A stretch of 64,000 bases of DNA. Origin: Streptomyces filipinensis (GTDB lineage Bacteria; Actinomycetota; Actinomycetes; Streptomycetales; Streptomycetaceae). Below are positions 1 to 8,871 of this stretch, piece after piece (within the stretch, counting starts at the first letter, position 1; the number at the start of each line of letters is the position of its first letter). The notes beneath the pieces are model-generated. The model saw nothing but the letters and a program-made list of their open reading frames with translations. It had not been told where the DNA came from and did no database searches. The stretch spans positions 310,001 to 374,000 of the forward strand of contig NZ_BMTD01000006.1 in the NCBI RefSeq assembly GCF_014649495.1, in the 5' to 3' direction. The translations under genes were made by a program, and so were the position numbers.

Positions 1-243
1 GAGGCCGCCACCCAGCCGGTCATCTCCCAGCTGTCGCGTACCTACAACGTCGACATCTCGATCCTCGGCGCCGCCATCGACACCGTCGGCGGCCTGCAGA
101 TCGGCCGGATGCGCATCGAACTGCCCGGCCGCTACGAGGACAACGTGGTGCCGATCGGCTTCCTGCGCGAGCAGGGCCTGCAGATCGACGTCGTCGGACC
201 CGAGGGCCAGGCGCCCGTGCTGGTGAAGGAGGGGGCCAAGTGA
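1..243 (+). CDS. metN: Methionine ABC transporter ATP-binding protein, C-terminal part
   Basis: The window opens inside this gene; only the last 80 codons are present. The visible protein carries the C-terminal NIL (ACT-like) domain that in MetN-type ATPases binds methionine and inhibits transport from the cytoplasmic side (family knowledge). The fragment VISQLSRTYNVDISILGA followed by TVGGLQIGRM is typical of that domain. The ATPase core lies outside the window. The stop codon overlaps the GTG start of the permease gene by 4 bp (GTGA), so translation is coupled. Identification rests on this domain plus the MetI and MetQ neighbours. Confidence 0.9.
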   Translation, partial: EAATQPVISQLSRTYNVDISILGAAIDTVGGLQIGRMRIELPGRYEDNVVPIGFLREQGLQIDVVGPEGQAPVLVKEGAK

Positions 244-977
244 CCTGGTCCGAGATGCAGCCGCTGCTGTCGCAGGCGTGTTCCGAGACGTTCCAGATGG
301 TGCTGTGGTCCACCCTCATCGCCGTCGCCGTCGGCCTCCCGCTCGGCGTCCTGCTCGTCCTCACGGACAGGGGCGGCCTGCTGCAGAACGTCCTCGCCAA
401 CAAGGTGATCGGCCAGATCGTGAACATCGGCCGGTCCATGCCGTTCATCATCCTGATGGTCGCGCTGATGAACTTCACGCGCTGGGTCACCGGGACGACG
501 ATCGGTACGACCGCCGCGATCGTGCCGCTCGCCATCGGCGGCATCCCGTTCTTCGCCCGCCTGGTCGAGACGGCCGTCCGCGAAGTGGACAACGGTCTCG
601 TCGAAGCCGTGCAGTCCATGGGCGGCAACTCCTGGACGATCGTCCGCAAGGTCCTGGTCCCCGAGGCCCTGCCCTCGCTGATCGCCAGCACCACCACCAC
701 GGTCATCGCCCTCATCGGCTACTCCGCCATGGCCGGCACGGTCGGCGGCGGCGGCCTCGGCGACCTCGCCGTCCGCTACGGCTACCAGCGCTTCGAGACC
801 CAGCTGATGTGGATCACCGTCGCCGTCCTCGCCGTCGTGATCTCCCTGATCCAGTTCGCCGGTGACTTCGCGGCCCGCACCCTGCACAGCCGCGGCGGCC
901 GCTCCGGCCCGGCGCCCAGGCTCCGCCTGCTGAAGGCGAAGGAGCCGGCGGCGGCCGACGTCAGCAAGGCCGCGTAG
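240..977 (+). CDS. metI: Methionine ABC transporter permease
   Basis: Integral membrane permease of the D/L-methionine importer, 245 aa, the normal size for MetI. It starts with GTG inside the metN stop. Five or so hydrophobic segments are visible (residues about 20-45, 60-80, 90-110, 150-175, 190-210). The cytoplasmic EAA loop that contacts MetN reads LVEAVQSMGGNSWTIVRKV. It works with the ATPase upstream and the lipoprotein downstream. The C-terminal tail (residues 215-245) is a basic, alanine-rich extension typical of actinobacterial versions. Confidence 0.95.
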   Translation: MTWSEMQPLLSQACSETFQMVLWSTLIAVAVGLPLGVLLVLTDRGGLLQNVLANKVIGQIVNIGRSMPFIILMVALMNFTRWVTGTTIGTTAAIVPLAIGGIPFFARLVETAVREVDNGLVEAVQSMGGNSWTIVRKVLVPEALPSLIASTTTTVIALIGYSAMAGTVGGGGLGDLAVRYGYQRFETQLMWITVAVLAVVISLIQFAGDFAARTLHSRGGRSGPAPRLRLLKAKEPAAADVSKAA

Positions 978-1013
978 GCCGCACCGCTCCGTCCGAGCGG
1001 CACCTCACAGACT

Positions 1014-1031
1014 CCCCGTCACCACACGGGG
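1014..1031 (+). terminator. Small hairpin between metI and metQ
   Basis: CCCCGT and ACGGGG are separated by 6 nt, a 6-bp stem in the 84-bp gap. It may act as an mRNA processing or stability element that separates the permease message from the more abundant binding-protein message. This is inference; the stem is short and no T-run follows. Confidence 0.35.
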
Positions 1032-1061
1032 TCGCACCACCCCTCAGGAAAGGCACTTTTC

Positions 1062-1892
1062 GTGCGTAACACCGCCAAGCTCACCACCGCCGTCCTCGCC
1101 GCCGGAGCCCTCACCTTCGGGCTGACCGCCTGCGGCTCCGGCAGCTCCTCCGGCTCCCACGACTACAGCGGCCCGCTGGTCGTCGCCGCGAGCCCGACCC
1201 CGCACGCCGAGATCCTGAACTTCGTCAAGGAGCACCTGGCGAAGAAGGCGGGCCTCGACCTTGAGGTCAAGGAGTTCACCGACTACATCACGCCGAACAC
1301 GGCGACCGAGGACGGTTCGGTGGACGCCAACTACTTCCAGAACCAGCCGTACCTGGACGACTTCAACAGCAAGCACGGCACCCACGTCGTGCCCGTCGTC
1401 ACGGTGCACCTGGAGCCGCTCGGCCTGTACTCCCACAAGGTCAAGAAGGCCGACGCCCTGAAGAGCGGTGCGACCGTCGCCGTTCCGAACGACGCCGTCA
1501 ACGAGGCCCGCGCCCTGAAGCTGCTCGCCGCCAACGGGCTCATCACCCTCAAGGCCGGCGCCGGCAACGAGGCCACCGCGCAGGACATCGCCAAGAACCC
1601 CAAGAACCTCAAGTTCAAGGAGGTCGAGGCGGCCCAGACCCCGCGCTCCCTGGACGACGTGGACGCCGCCGTCGTGAACGGCAACTACGCCATCTCCGCG
1701 GGCCTCAAGCCCGCCAAGGACGCGCTCGTCCTGGAGTCGGCGAAGAACAACCCGTACGGCAACTTCCTCGCCGTGAAGAAGGGCGACGAGAAGGACCCGC
1801 GCGTCAAGAAGCTCGCCAAGCTGCTCGTCTCGCCCGAGGTGAAGAAGTTCATCGAGGACAAGTACCAGGGCTCGGTCATCCCGTCCTTCTGA
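1062..1892 (+). CDS. metQ: Methionine-binding lipoprotein (NlpA/MetQ family)
   Basis: Extracytoplasmic substrate-binding lipoprotein that delivers methionine to MetI/MetN, 276 aa. The N-terminus is a lipoprotein signal: basic start MRNTAK, hydrophobic stretch, and lipobox LTAC with the lipidated cysteine at residue 24. Family signatures are SPTPHAEIL near residue 47 and YFQNQPYLDDF near residue 94. The GTG start is chosen because AGGAAAGG lies 8 nt upstream and the signal peptide begins there. The mature N-terminus has a short Gly/Ser linker. A hairpin terminator follows. Confidence 0.95.
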   Translation: MRNTAKLTTAVLAAGALTFGLTACGSGSSSGSHDYSGPLVVAASPTPHAEILNFVKEHLAKKAGLDLEVKEFTDYITPNTATEDGSVDANYFQNQPYLDDFNSKHGTHVVPVVTVHLEPLGLYSHKVKKADALKSGATVAVPNDAVNEARALKLLAANGLITLKAGAGNEATAQDIAKNPKNLKFKEVEAAQTPRSLDDVDAAVVNGNYAISAGLKPAKDALVLESAKNNPYGNFLAVKKGDEKDPRVKKLAKLLVSPEVKKFIEDKYQGSVIPSF

Positions 1893-1937
1893 ACCGGCTG
1901 AACCGCGGCCGACGGCACGTTTACGGCGTTTCGTGAC

Positions 1938-1979
1938 GCACGGGGTCCACTCCCTCACCCGGGGTGGGCCCCGTCGTGC
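1938..1979 (+). terminator. Terminator after metNIQ
   Basis: GCACGGGG pairs with CCCCGTCGTGC across an inner CCAC/GTGG stem, giving a long GC-rich hairpin about 45 nt after the metQ stop. A U-run is absent, as is usual in Streptomyces. Confidence 0.6.
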
Positions 1980-2054
1980 GGTTCAGTGGTTTCATGCTGC
2001 ATGCTGGGCAGTTCAGCAGGCCCTGAAGGTTTTTCCGAAGTTACGGAGCGGCGC

Positions 2055-2693
2055 ATGACTGGCACCTTTCCCAACGTCTCCATCAGCACGGAGCGGTTGG
2101 TCCTGCGCCCCTTCGAGGAGTCCGACATCGAGGCCTTCGCCGAGATGATGAACGACGAACTGGTCACCGCCTGGACCTCCGTCCCCCAGCCCTACACCGA
2201 GGCCGACGCCCGGGACTGGATCACCACCCTCGCCGCGGCCGAACGCGCCGACGGCCGCGGCATCGTGTTCGCCGTGGACGAGTTCCTCACCCAGCGGCTG
2301 GTCGGCACCGTCCATCTGCGCAACACCGACTGGCGGGTGCGCTCGGCGGAGATCGCCTACGTCATCGCCCCGTGGGCCCGCGGTGAGGGCTATGCCTCCG
2401 AGGCCGCCCTGGCCACCGCGCAATGGCTGTTCCGCGACCAGAAGTTCGAGCGCCTGGAGCTGCGCACCACCGCCGACAACACCGCCTCCCAGCAGGTCGC
2501 CCAGAAGATCGGCTGCATCAGCGAGGGCGTCCTGCGCAACGCCTGGATAGCGCGCAGCAGGTCCGGCGACGGCACGTGGGCGGACGTCCGCACCGATGTC
2601 ATCGTCTGGAGCCTGCTGCCGGAGGACCTGGCCGGGGCCGGCGAGCAGTCGGACGACGCGGCCGGTTTCACGTCGTACGCGGACTGGAACTGA
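2055..2693 (+). CDS. GNAT-family N-acetyltransferase (RimJ/RimL type)
   Basis: 212-aa acetyltransferase of the RimJ/RimL branch, which transfers acetyl from acetyl-CoA to an amino group. The RLVLRPFEESDIEAFAEM opening (residues 14-31) and the acetyl-CoA region ending in ARGEGYASEA (near residue 115) support the family. The substrate cannot be read from sequence. The ATG at 2055 is preferred over the upstream start at 1986 because GGAG lies 7-10 nt before it and family homology begins there. It stands alone between the met operon and cobL. Confidence 0.85.
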   Translation: MTGTFPNVSISTERLVLRPFEESDIEAFAEMMNDELVTAWTSVPQPYTEADARDWITTLAAAERADGRGIVFAVDEFLTQRLVGTVHLRNTDWRVRSAEIAYVIAPWARGEGYASEAALATAQWLFRDQKFERLELRTTADNTASQQVAQKIGCISEGVLRNAWIARSRSGDGTWADVRTDVIVWSLLPEDLAGAGEQSDDAAGFTSYADWN

Positions 2694-2780
2694 CCCTCGC
2701 GTCTCACCAGGTACCCTCACGGAGCCCCCACGGGCCCCCATCCCCCCTGACGACCTGCGAAGACCTGGAGAGAGACGACG

Positions 2781-4004
2781 ATGGCCGACCGGGTCACGGT
2801 GATCGGCTGGGACGGCTCGCCGCTGACGGCCGCGGCACGCGCCGCCCTCGGCGCCGCCACGCTGGTGGCGGGCGCCGCCCACCACCTGGCGCTGCCCGAG
2901 GTCCCGCCCGCCGCCGAACGCGTCCGCCTGGGCAGTGTCGCGCTCGCCGCCCGCCGGATCGCCGCCCACCGCGGCACCGCGGTCGTGCTCGCCGACGGTG
3001 ACCCCGGCTTCTTCGGCGTCGTACGCACCCTGCGCGCACCGGAGTTCGGCCTGGAGGTCGAGGTCGTCCCCGCCGTCTCCTCCGTGGCCGCCGCCTTCGC
3101 CCGCGCCGGCATGCCCTGGGACGACGCCCAGGTCGTCGTCGCCCACCCGCGCACCCTGCGCCGGGCCGTGAACGTCTGCCGTGCCCACGCCAAGGTGGCC
3201 GTCCTCACCGCACCGGGCGCCGGACCCGCCGAACTCGGGCTGCTGCTGGAAGGCGTCCACCGGACCTTCGTCATCTGTGAGGAACTGGGCACCGAGCGCG
3301 AGCAGGTCAGCGTCGTCACCTCCGACAACGCCGCCGACCACACCTGGCGCGACCCCAACGTCGTCATCGTCATCGGCGGCCCGGCCGGCGCGGGGGAGGG
3401 CGGCGGCTGGATCGCCGGGCGCGACCCGGGCGCCGGACCGCGCGGCTGGGTGCAGCCCGACGAGACCTACGGCGACGGAACCGCCGGCCGCCTCGGCGAG
3501 GGCGAGACGGAACTGCTGCGCGCCGCCCAACTCGCCCGCCTCGGTCCCCGCGTCGGCGACCTCGTGTGGGACATCGGCTGCGGCTCCGGCGCCTTCGCCA
3601 CCGAGGCCGCGCGCGCCGGGGCGGCCGTCATCGCCGTCGACCGGGACCCGCGCGCCTGCGCCCGGACCGAGGCGGCCGCGCGCCGGTTCGGCGTACAGCT
3701 CCAGGTGGTCCAGGGCATCGCCCCGCACGTCCTGGAGAACCTGCCCGAGCCGGACGTCGTCCGGGTCGGCGGCGGGGGAGCGGCCATCGTCTCCGCGGCC
3801 GCCGACCGGCGCCCGCAGCGCATCGTCACCCACGCGGCGACCCGCGACGAGGCCGAACTCGTCGGCCGCGACCTGACCGAGCACGGATACCGCGTCGAAT
3901 GCGCCCTGCTGCAGTCCGTCGAACTCGACACCCGCGCCTGGACGGAGACCGAGCGGAGCGTTGCGTTCCTGCTCAGCGGCATTCTTCCCGATCGCGCCCC
4001 GTGA
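2781..4004 (+). CDS. cobL: Precorrin-6Y C5,15-methyltransferase (decarboxylating), CbiE-CbiT fusion
   Basis: 407-aa two-domain enzyme of cobalamin ring synthesis. It methylates precorrin-6Y at C-5 and C-15 and decarboxylates the C-12 acetate side chain, using S-adenosylmethionine. Residues 1-205 form the CbiE tetrapyrrole methylase domain (motif ADGDPGFFG near residue 72). Residues 225-407 form the CbiT methyltransferase with the SAM loop VWDIGCGSGAF near residue 262. Length agrees with other CobL proteins. The next gene also belongs to B12 synthesis. The ATG follows a GAGAGACGACG purine tract. Confidence 0.93.
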   Translation: MADRVTVIGWDGSPLTAAARAALGAATLVAGAAHHLALPEVPPAAERVRLGSVALAARRIAAHRGTAVVLADGDPGFFGVVRTLRAPEFGLEVEVVPAVSSVAAAFARAGMPWDDAQVVVAHPRTLRRAVNVCRAHAKVAVLTAPGAGPAELGLLLEGVHRTFVICEELGTEREQVSVVTSDNAADHTWRDPNVVIVIGGPAGAGEGGGWIAGRDPGAGPRGWVQPDETYGDGTAGRLGEGETELLRAAQLARLGPRVGDLVWDIGCGSGAFATEAARAGAAVIAVDRDPRACARTEAAARRFGVQLQVVQGIAPHVLENLPEPDVVRVGGGGAAIVSAAADRRPQRIVTHAATRDEAELVGRDLTEHGYRVECALLQSVELDTRAWTETERSVAFLLSGILPDRAP

Positions 4005-4348
4005 TCGGGTTGTCGTACCGCGCGCGGTAGGCTGGCCGATCGTTGTGCCACACCGGGCGGTCCGGAACTTCGTTCGCCAATGTCCGGAAAGCACGCCCGG
4101 TTTGGGGTGGGTGTGGTACTGCGGAACCGGAGGACGCGCAACGTGGCGCAGTCCACAGCGGACTGTCGCGGATCATGCTGTCGCGACGGCGGAACGGCCG
4201 GGACAATGCCACTGAATGGCTTTGTCGCCTTTTCCGGCGGGTCGTTCGTGCCGCTGGGCACGGACGCTCGTTCTTCACTACGGGCGGTCGGTGCGCCGTT
4301 CCGGGTGAGCTGGTCGTAGAAGCACTAACCGATGGGCGAGGGGTACGC
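4005..4348 (+). other. 344-bp gap before the bluB-cobT fusion
   Basis: No gene is supported here. A TAGGCT hexamer at 4028-4033, preceded by TTGTCG at 4010, is a possible promoter. The remaining roughly 300 nt would be a long leader. Short open frames exist (for example from 4080) but have no recognisable content. I looked for a cobalamin riboswitch core and did not find a convincing one. Confidence 0.4.
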
Positions 4349-7300
4349 ATGACCGACACCGGCCAGGTCCCGGCCGAGGGACAGCCGGAGAGCGCAGGCA
4401 TGGTGGAACAGCCGGGCGTCGCCGCGCACGGTGCGTACACCTACCTCTCCGAGGCACCCGCCGAGGACGAGGACCTCCTGCTGCCGGGCGCCCAGGGCGC
4501 GTGGGGCAACGAGGTACCGCCACCCGCTCCGGAACCGGTCCTGGAGGCCGTCCACGAGCCGGGCCCGCACGAGACGGCCGGCCGGGACAGCGGCTCGGTC
4601 GACCTCAGCGGCGTCCGCCTGCCGAACCCGGCCCCGGTCTCCGTGCCGACGTCGCCCATCCTCTCGGCCCCGCAGGACCCGTCGGCCGCGCCGCAGCCGT
4701 CGCGCCGTCCGCTGCACCTCGGCCCGCCGATCCCCGACGCCTCCGCCAGCCCCGTGCGCTCCCTCGCCGACCGCGGTCCGGCCGGAGCGCCGGTACGGCA
4801 GCCGGGTCCGCCCGCGGCCGGCCCCGAGTACCTCGACGCCCAGCCGCTGCACGACATGGCCCCGCAGAGCGCGGACCCCTGGGGTGCGGCGCCCGCGGCG
4901 GCCCAGGCCGGCATGCCGGCAGCGGCAGCCGAAACGGTTGATCCGGCCGCCGTCGCCACCGACGCCGCCCAGGCCGATCCGTCCGGCGCCGCCCAGGCCG
5001 CCGTCGCCCGCCTCGCGAACCAGGCGGTCGCACCGGCACCGGGCACCGCGCAGGTGGTGCACGGCCACGACGGCGTGCAGCCCGCGCACGGCCACGACGG
5101 CGTGTACACCTCGCCCGAGGCCGTTCAGGAACAGCAGCAGGAGCCGGCGGGCGTCCACCAGGTCTCCCCTGAGGACGGCCAGGGCGCACCCGAAGCGCAG
5201 TCCGCCGTCGCCACGGCCGCCGTGGACAGCGGTGTGGAGGCCCCCGGCGGTGTCGCCGGTGCCGGTGGGCCCGCGGCCGGGGCGCCGGCATCCGGTCCGG
5301 CCCCCGCCGAGGAGGCGGACGCGGCGGCTGCTCACGCCGTCCCCGCACGGCAGACGCCGACGCATCCGGGCGAGCAGGTCGCCGTGTCCGGCCAGGAGAC
5401 CGAGGCCCAGGCGGTACCGGGGCAGACGCCGGGGGACGTCCCGGCGGGCACCGCCACGGAGATGCCCGCGGCCGTACCGCAGTCCGGGGTCGCCCAGCAG
5501 CCTGAGGTCGCTCAGCCGTCGGGGGTCGCCCAGCCGTCAGAGGCCACTCGGCCGGGTGAGGCCGTACAGCCGTCCGGGGTCGCTCAGCCGGGCGACGTCG
5601 CTCAGCCTGGGATTGCTCAGCCGGGCGAGGTCGCCCCGCCGTCCGGGGTTGCTCAGCCCTCTGAGGTTGCTCAGCCGTCCGGGGTTGCCCAGCCAGGTGA
5701 GGCCGTACAGCAGGGCGAGGTCGCCCCGCCGTCCGAGGTCGCCCAGCCGGGCGAAGCCGTACAGCCGGGCGAGGTCGTACAGCCGGGCGAGGTCGTACAG
5801 CAGGCTGGGGCCGCTCAGCCGTCCGAAGGGGCTCAGCGGAGCGAGGCCGGACCGCCGTCCGGGGTCGCTGAGCAGCCCGGGTTCGCCCAGCCGTCCGAAG
5901 CGGCGCAGCCGGACGGGGTTCCCCAGCCGGCTGACAGTGCGCAGCCGGGCGGGGTTCCTCAGCCGTCCGAGGGCCTCCAGGCGGCCGGGGTCCACCAGCC
6001 CGCCGAGCCCGCTCGGTCCGAGCCCGCTCAGCCTGGCGCGGGCGAGAGCGTGCCGCAGGTGCAGGATGTGCCGGTCGCCGGGCCGGCCGGCACGGTCGCC
6101 GACGGTGCCGTCGAGGGCGTGAACGCCGTACCCGCCCCGGAGGCGCCGGACGCGGCGCAGCCCGCCCCGGAGGCCGTTGCGGCCCCGGGCGAGGTCGTCG
6201 CCCCCGCACAGGCCGACCCGAACACCCCCGTCGCCGCGGCGCCGCAGCAGCCCGGCGTGGTGGAGGCACCGCCCGCCGCCGCTCAGCCCGCGCCCGCCGG
6301 CGGAGCCGTACCGGCCCCCGACCATGCGGCCGTGCCCGAGCCCGGCACCCCGGCTCCCGCGCCGGAGGCGACGGTGACCGAGGCCCCCGTCGTCTCCCCG
6401 GCCCAGGGCGCCGTACCGGTCCCGGCCGCCGTTGACGGCGCTGCCGCACCGGAACCGCTGCCCTACCCGGCCCAGGGACCCCAGCTGGCCGAACCCGTGA
6501 CGCCCCCCGCCGAGGCCCTGCCGGGCACCCCGCGGGCCGAGGACGCCGTGGCACCGCCGGCCCAGCCCGAGCCGGCCGCACCGGAAGCCGTTCACCAGAT
6601 CGCGGCCGCGGCCCCCGCAACCGGCCCCGGCGCCCCCGCCGGCCCGCAGACGCAGCCCGCCGCCACGCCGGCCGGCCCCGCCGCGCACCCGGAGACCCCC
6701 GGGCAACCGGCCTCCTCCGACCAGGCCGAGCAGGCCGGGCCGCTCCCGGCCGACGCCCCGCCCGCGACGCACCCGGAGCAGCCGCTCGGGCAGTTCGTGC
6801 CGGTCGAGGGCCAGGTGCCCACCACCCCGCACCTCGCGCCGACCCCGCCGCAGCCCCTCGTCGTGCCCGCGGAGGGCGCGCCGGAGCCGGTGGTCACGGT
6901 TCCGGCGCCACGCGAAGGCGAGCCCGCACCGGCGGTGCCGGACGCCGAGCAGGCGCCCGATGTCGTCCAGCACGCGGACGACCTGCGGACCACGCCCGAC
7001 GACCAGGAAGAGGAGAGCGTGGCCGAAGCACGTCCCACCGGCCCCGCCGCGCCCGGCTACGCCGACGCCGAGCGCGAGGCCGTACTGAAGGTCATGCGCG
7101 AGCGCCGCGACATCCGCAACGGCTTCCGCAGCGACCCCATCCCGCACGAGGTGCTGCTGCGTGTCCTGGAGGCCGCCCACACGGCGCCCTCCGTGGGCCA
7201 CTCGCAGCCCTGGGACTTCGTCGTCATCCGCTCCGCCGACACCCGGCGGACGATGCACGAACTGGCGATGCGGCAGCGCGAGGCCTACGCCAAGTCGCTG

Positions 7301-8773
7301 CCCAAGGGCCGGGCCAAGCAGTTCAAGGAACTGAAGATCGAGGCCATCCTCGAGACCCCGGTCAACATCGTCGTCACCGCGGACCCCACCCGCGGCGGCC
7401 GGCACACCCTCGGCCGTCACACCCAGCCGCAGATGGCGCCCTACTCCTCGGCGCTCGCGGTGGAGAACCTCTGGCTCGCCGCCCGTGCCGAAGGCCTCGG
7501 CGTCGGCTGGGTCAGCTTCTTCGACGAGCGGGAGATGGTCCGCGCGCTCGGCCTGCCCGAGCATCTGGAGGTCGTCGCCTACCTGTGTGTCGGGTACGTC
7601 GACGAGTTCCCGGACGAGCCGGAGCTGATGCAGGCCGGCTGGTCCAAGCGACGCCCCCTGTCCTGGGTGGTGCACGAGGAGACGTACGGCCGCCGCGCCC
7701 TGCCCGGAGAGGAACCCCACGACCTGCTTGCCGAGACCGTCGCACAGATCCGCCCGCTCGACGCCAAGGCCCTCGGTGAGGCCTGGGAGCGCCAGAAGCG
7801 CATGACCAAACCGGCCGGCGCGCTGGGCATGCTGGAGATCATCTCTGCGCAGCTGTCCGGGCTGTCCCGGCAGTGCCCGCCGCCGATCCCGGAGCCCGCG
7901 GCCGTCGCGATCTTCGCCGGCGACCACGGCGTGCACGCCCAGGGCGTCACCCCCTGGCCGCAGGAGGTCACCGCCCAGATGGTGGCCAACTTCCTGGGCG
8001 GGGGAGCGGTCTGCAACGCCTTCGCCGGCCAGGTCGGCGCCGAGGTGTGCGTCGTGGACGTCGGTGTCGCCGCCGACCTCCCGGCCACCCCGGGCCTGCT
8101 GCCCCGCAAGATCCGCGGTGGTACGTCCGACATGACCACCGGCCCCGCGATGACCCGCGAGGAGGCCAAGGCGGCCATCGAGGTCGGCATCGAGACCGCC
8201 CGCGACCTGGTGGCCGCCGGTAACAAGGCGCTGCTCACCGGAGAGATGGGCATCGCCAACACCACCGCGTCCGCCGCGCTGATCTCCGTCTTCACCGGCG
8301 CCGACCCGGCGGAGGTCACCGGCCGTGGCACCGGCATCAACGACGAGACGCTGGCCCGCAAGACCGAGGTCGTCCGCCGCGCCCTGGACCTCCACCAGCC
8401 CGACCCGGCCGACCCCATCGGCGTCCTCGCCGCGATCGGCGGCTTCGAGCACGCGGCCATGGTCGGCCTGCTCCTCGGCGGCGCGTCGCTGCGTACGCCG
8501 GTGATCCTGGACGGCGTCAGCGCCGGCGCCGCGGCCCTCGTGGCCCGCGCCATCGCCCCCGAGGTCCTCGCGGCCTGCATCGCCGGCCACCGCAGCGCCG
8601 AACCCGGCCACGTGGCCGCCCTCAACAAGCTGGGCCTGCGCCCCCTGGTCGACCTCGACCTCCGCCTCGGCGAGGGGACGGGCGCGCTGCTGGCGCTGCC
8701 GCTGGTCCAGAGCACGGCGAGGGCGATGCACGAGGTGGCGACGTTCGACTCGGCCGGAGTCACGGAGAAGTAG
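4349..8773 (+). CDS. cobT: BluB-CobT fusion: DMB synthase plus nicotinate-nucleotide-DMB phosphoribosyltransferase with long disordered N-terminus
   Basis: 1474-aa protein in three parts. Residues 1 to about 895 are Pro/Ala/Gln/Glu-rich and probably disordered, with degenerate VAQPSG-like hexapeptides at about 374-566. Residues about 905-1120 are a BluB-type nitroreductase: RRDIRNGFRSDPIPHEVL, then GHSQPWDFV, then a GLGVGWVSFFD segment. In BluB this fold destroys FMNH2 to make 5,6-dimethylbenzimidazole. Residues about 1127-1470 are CobT, which activates that base with nicotinate mononucleotide; the GEGTGA motif near 1441 carries the catalytic glutamate. The ATG at 4349 follows a GGGCGAGGGG tract; a larger open frame upstream has no recognisable sequence. 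A single chain therefore makes and activates the lower ligand of cobalamin. Confidence 0.9.
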   Translation: MTDTGQVPAEGQPESAGMVEQPGVAAHGAYTYLSEAPAEDEDLLLPGAQGAWGNEVPPPAPEPVLEAVHEPGPHETAGRDSGSVDLSGVRLPNPAPVSVPTSPILSAPQDPSAAPQPSRRPLHLGPPIPDASASPVRSLADRGPAGAPVRQPGPPAAGPEYLDAQPLHDMAPQSADPWGAAPAAAQAGMPAAAAETVDPAAVATDAAQADPSGAAQAAVARLANQAVAPAPGTAQVVHGHDGVQPAHGHDGVYTSPEAVQEQQQEPAGVHQVSPEDGQGAPEAQSAVATAAVDSGVEAPGGVAGAGGPAAGAPASGPAPAEEADAAAAHAVPARQTPTHPGEQVAVSGQETEAQAVPGQTPGDVPAGTATEMPAAVPQSGVAQQPEVAQPSGVAQPSEATRPGEAVQPSGVAQPGDVAQPGIAQPGEVAPPSGVAQPSEVAQPSGVAQPGEAVQQGEVAPPSEVAQPGEAVQPGEVVQPGEVVQQAGAAQPSEGAQRSEAGPPSGVAEQPGFAQPSEAAQPDGVPQPADSAQPGGVPQPSEGLQAAGVHQPAEPARSEPAQPGAGESVPQVQDVPVAGPAGTVADGAVEGVNAVPAPEAPDAAQPAPEAVAAPGEVVAPAQADPNTPVAAAPQQPGVVEAPPAAAQPAPAGGAVPAPDHAAVPEPGTPAPAPEATVTEAPVVSPAQGAVPVPAAVDGAAAPEPLPYPAQGPQLAEPVTPPAEALPGTPRAEDAVAPPAQPEPAAPEAVHQIAAAAPATGPGAPAGPQTQPAATPAGPAAHPETPGQPASSDQAEQAGPLPADAPPATHPEQPLGQFVPVEGQVPTTPHLAPTPPQPLVVPAEGAPEPVVTVPAPREGEPAPAVPDAEQAPDVVQHADDLRTTPDDQEEESVAEARPTGPAAPGYADAEREAVLKVMRERRDIRNGFRSDPIPHEVLLRVLEAAHTAPSVGHSQPWDFVVIRSADTRRTMHELAMRQREAYAKSLPKGRAKQFKELKIEAILETPVNIVVTADPTRGGRHTLGRHTQPQMAPYSSALAVENLWLAARAEGLGVGWVSFFDEREMVRALGLPEHLEVVAYLCVGYVDEFPDEPELMQAGWSKRRPLSWVVHEETYGRRALPGEEPHDLLAETVAQIRPLDAKALGEAWERQKRMTKPAGALGMLEIISAQLSGLSRQCPPPIPEPAAVAIFAGDHGVHAQGVTPWPQEVTAQMVANFLGGGAVCNAFAGQVGAEVCVVDVGVAADLPATPGLLPRKIRGGTSDMTTGPAMTREEAKAAIEVGIETARDLVAAGNKALLTGEMGIANTTASAALISVFTGADPAEVTGRGTGINDETLARKTEVVRRALDLHQPDPADPIGVLAAIGGFEHAAMVGLLLGGASLRTPVILDGVSAGAAALVARAIAPEVLAACIAGHRSAEPGHVAALNKLGLRPLVDLDLRLGEGTGALLALPLVQSTARAMHEVATFDSAGVTEK
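5469..6045 (+). repeat. Degenerate 18-bp tandem repeats encoding VAQPSG/VQPGEV hexapeptides
   Basis: Inside the fusion gene a six-codon unit, with core GTCGCTCAGCCGTCCGGG and variants, is repeated many times in frame. It encodes runs such as GVAQPSEVAQPSGVAQPGEA. The period keeps the reading frame. Neighbouring units share synonymous changes, as expected from slippage or unequal crossing-over. Confidence 0.85.
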
Positions 8774-8817
8774 GCGGCCGCTCCGGTACGGAAGTACCGG
8801 GCACCCCTGCGACGCCC

Positions 8818-8871
8818 GGGTGGTTGTGGGCACGCGTTCTGCCGGGGCGGAACGGGTGGGCACAACCACCC
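8818..8871. terminator. Long hairpin between bluB-cobT and the cysG-like gene
   Basis: GGGTGGTTGTG at 8818-8828 pairs perfectly with CACAACCACCC at 8861-8871. Inside is a second stem, CGTTC with GAACG. It sits 45 bp after the cobT stop, so a terminator is the simplest reading. The two-tier shape could also be a regulatory RNA element of the next gene. Confidence 0.6.

Noticed and set aside
4010..4033. DNA-damage promoter before bluB-cobT
   Set aside because: TTGTCG and TAGGCT resemble the RecA-NDp motif, but the GTG trinucleotide is missing and the spacing is 1 bp too long.
4080..4319. 79-codon open frame in the cobT leader
   Set aside because: No ribosome site, no recognisable protein features, and it ends before the real start. 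It looks like a chance frame in GC-rich DNA.
4005..4348. Cobalamin riboswitch upstream of the bluB-cobT fusion (GCCACTG string near 4207)
   Set aside because: Only the short GCCACTG string matches; the B12 box and the surrounding conserved junction segments are not found in the right order. A covariance model search (Rfam cobalamin) would settle it.
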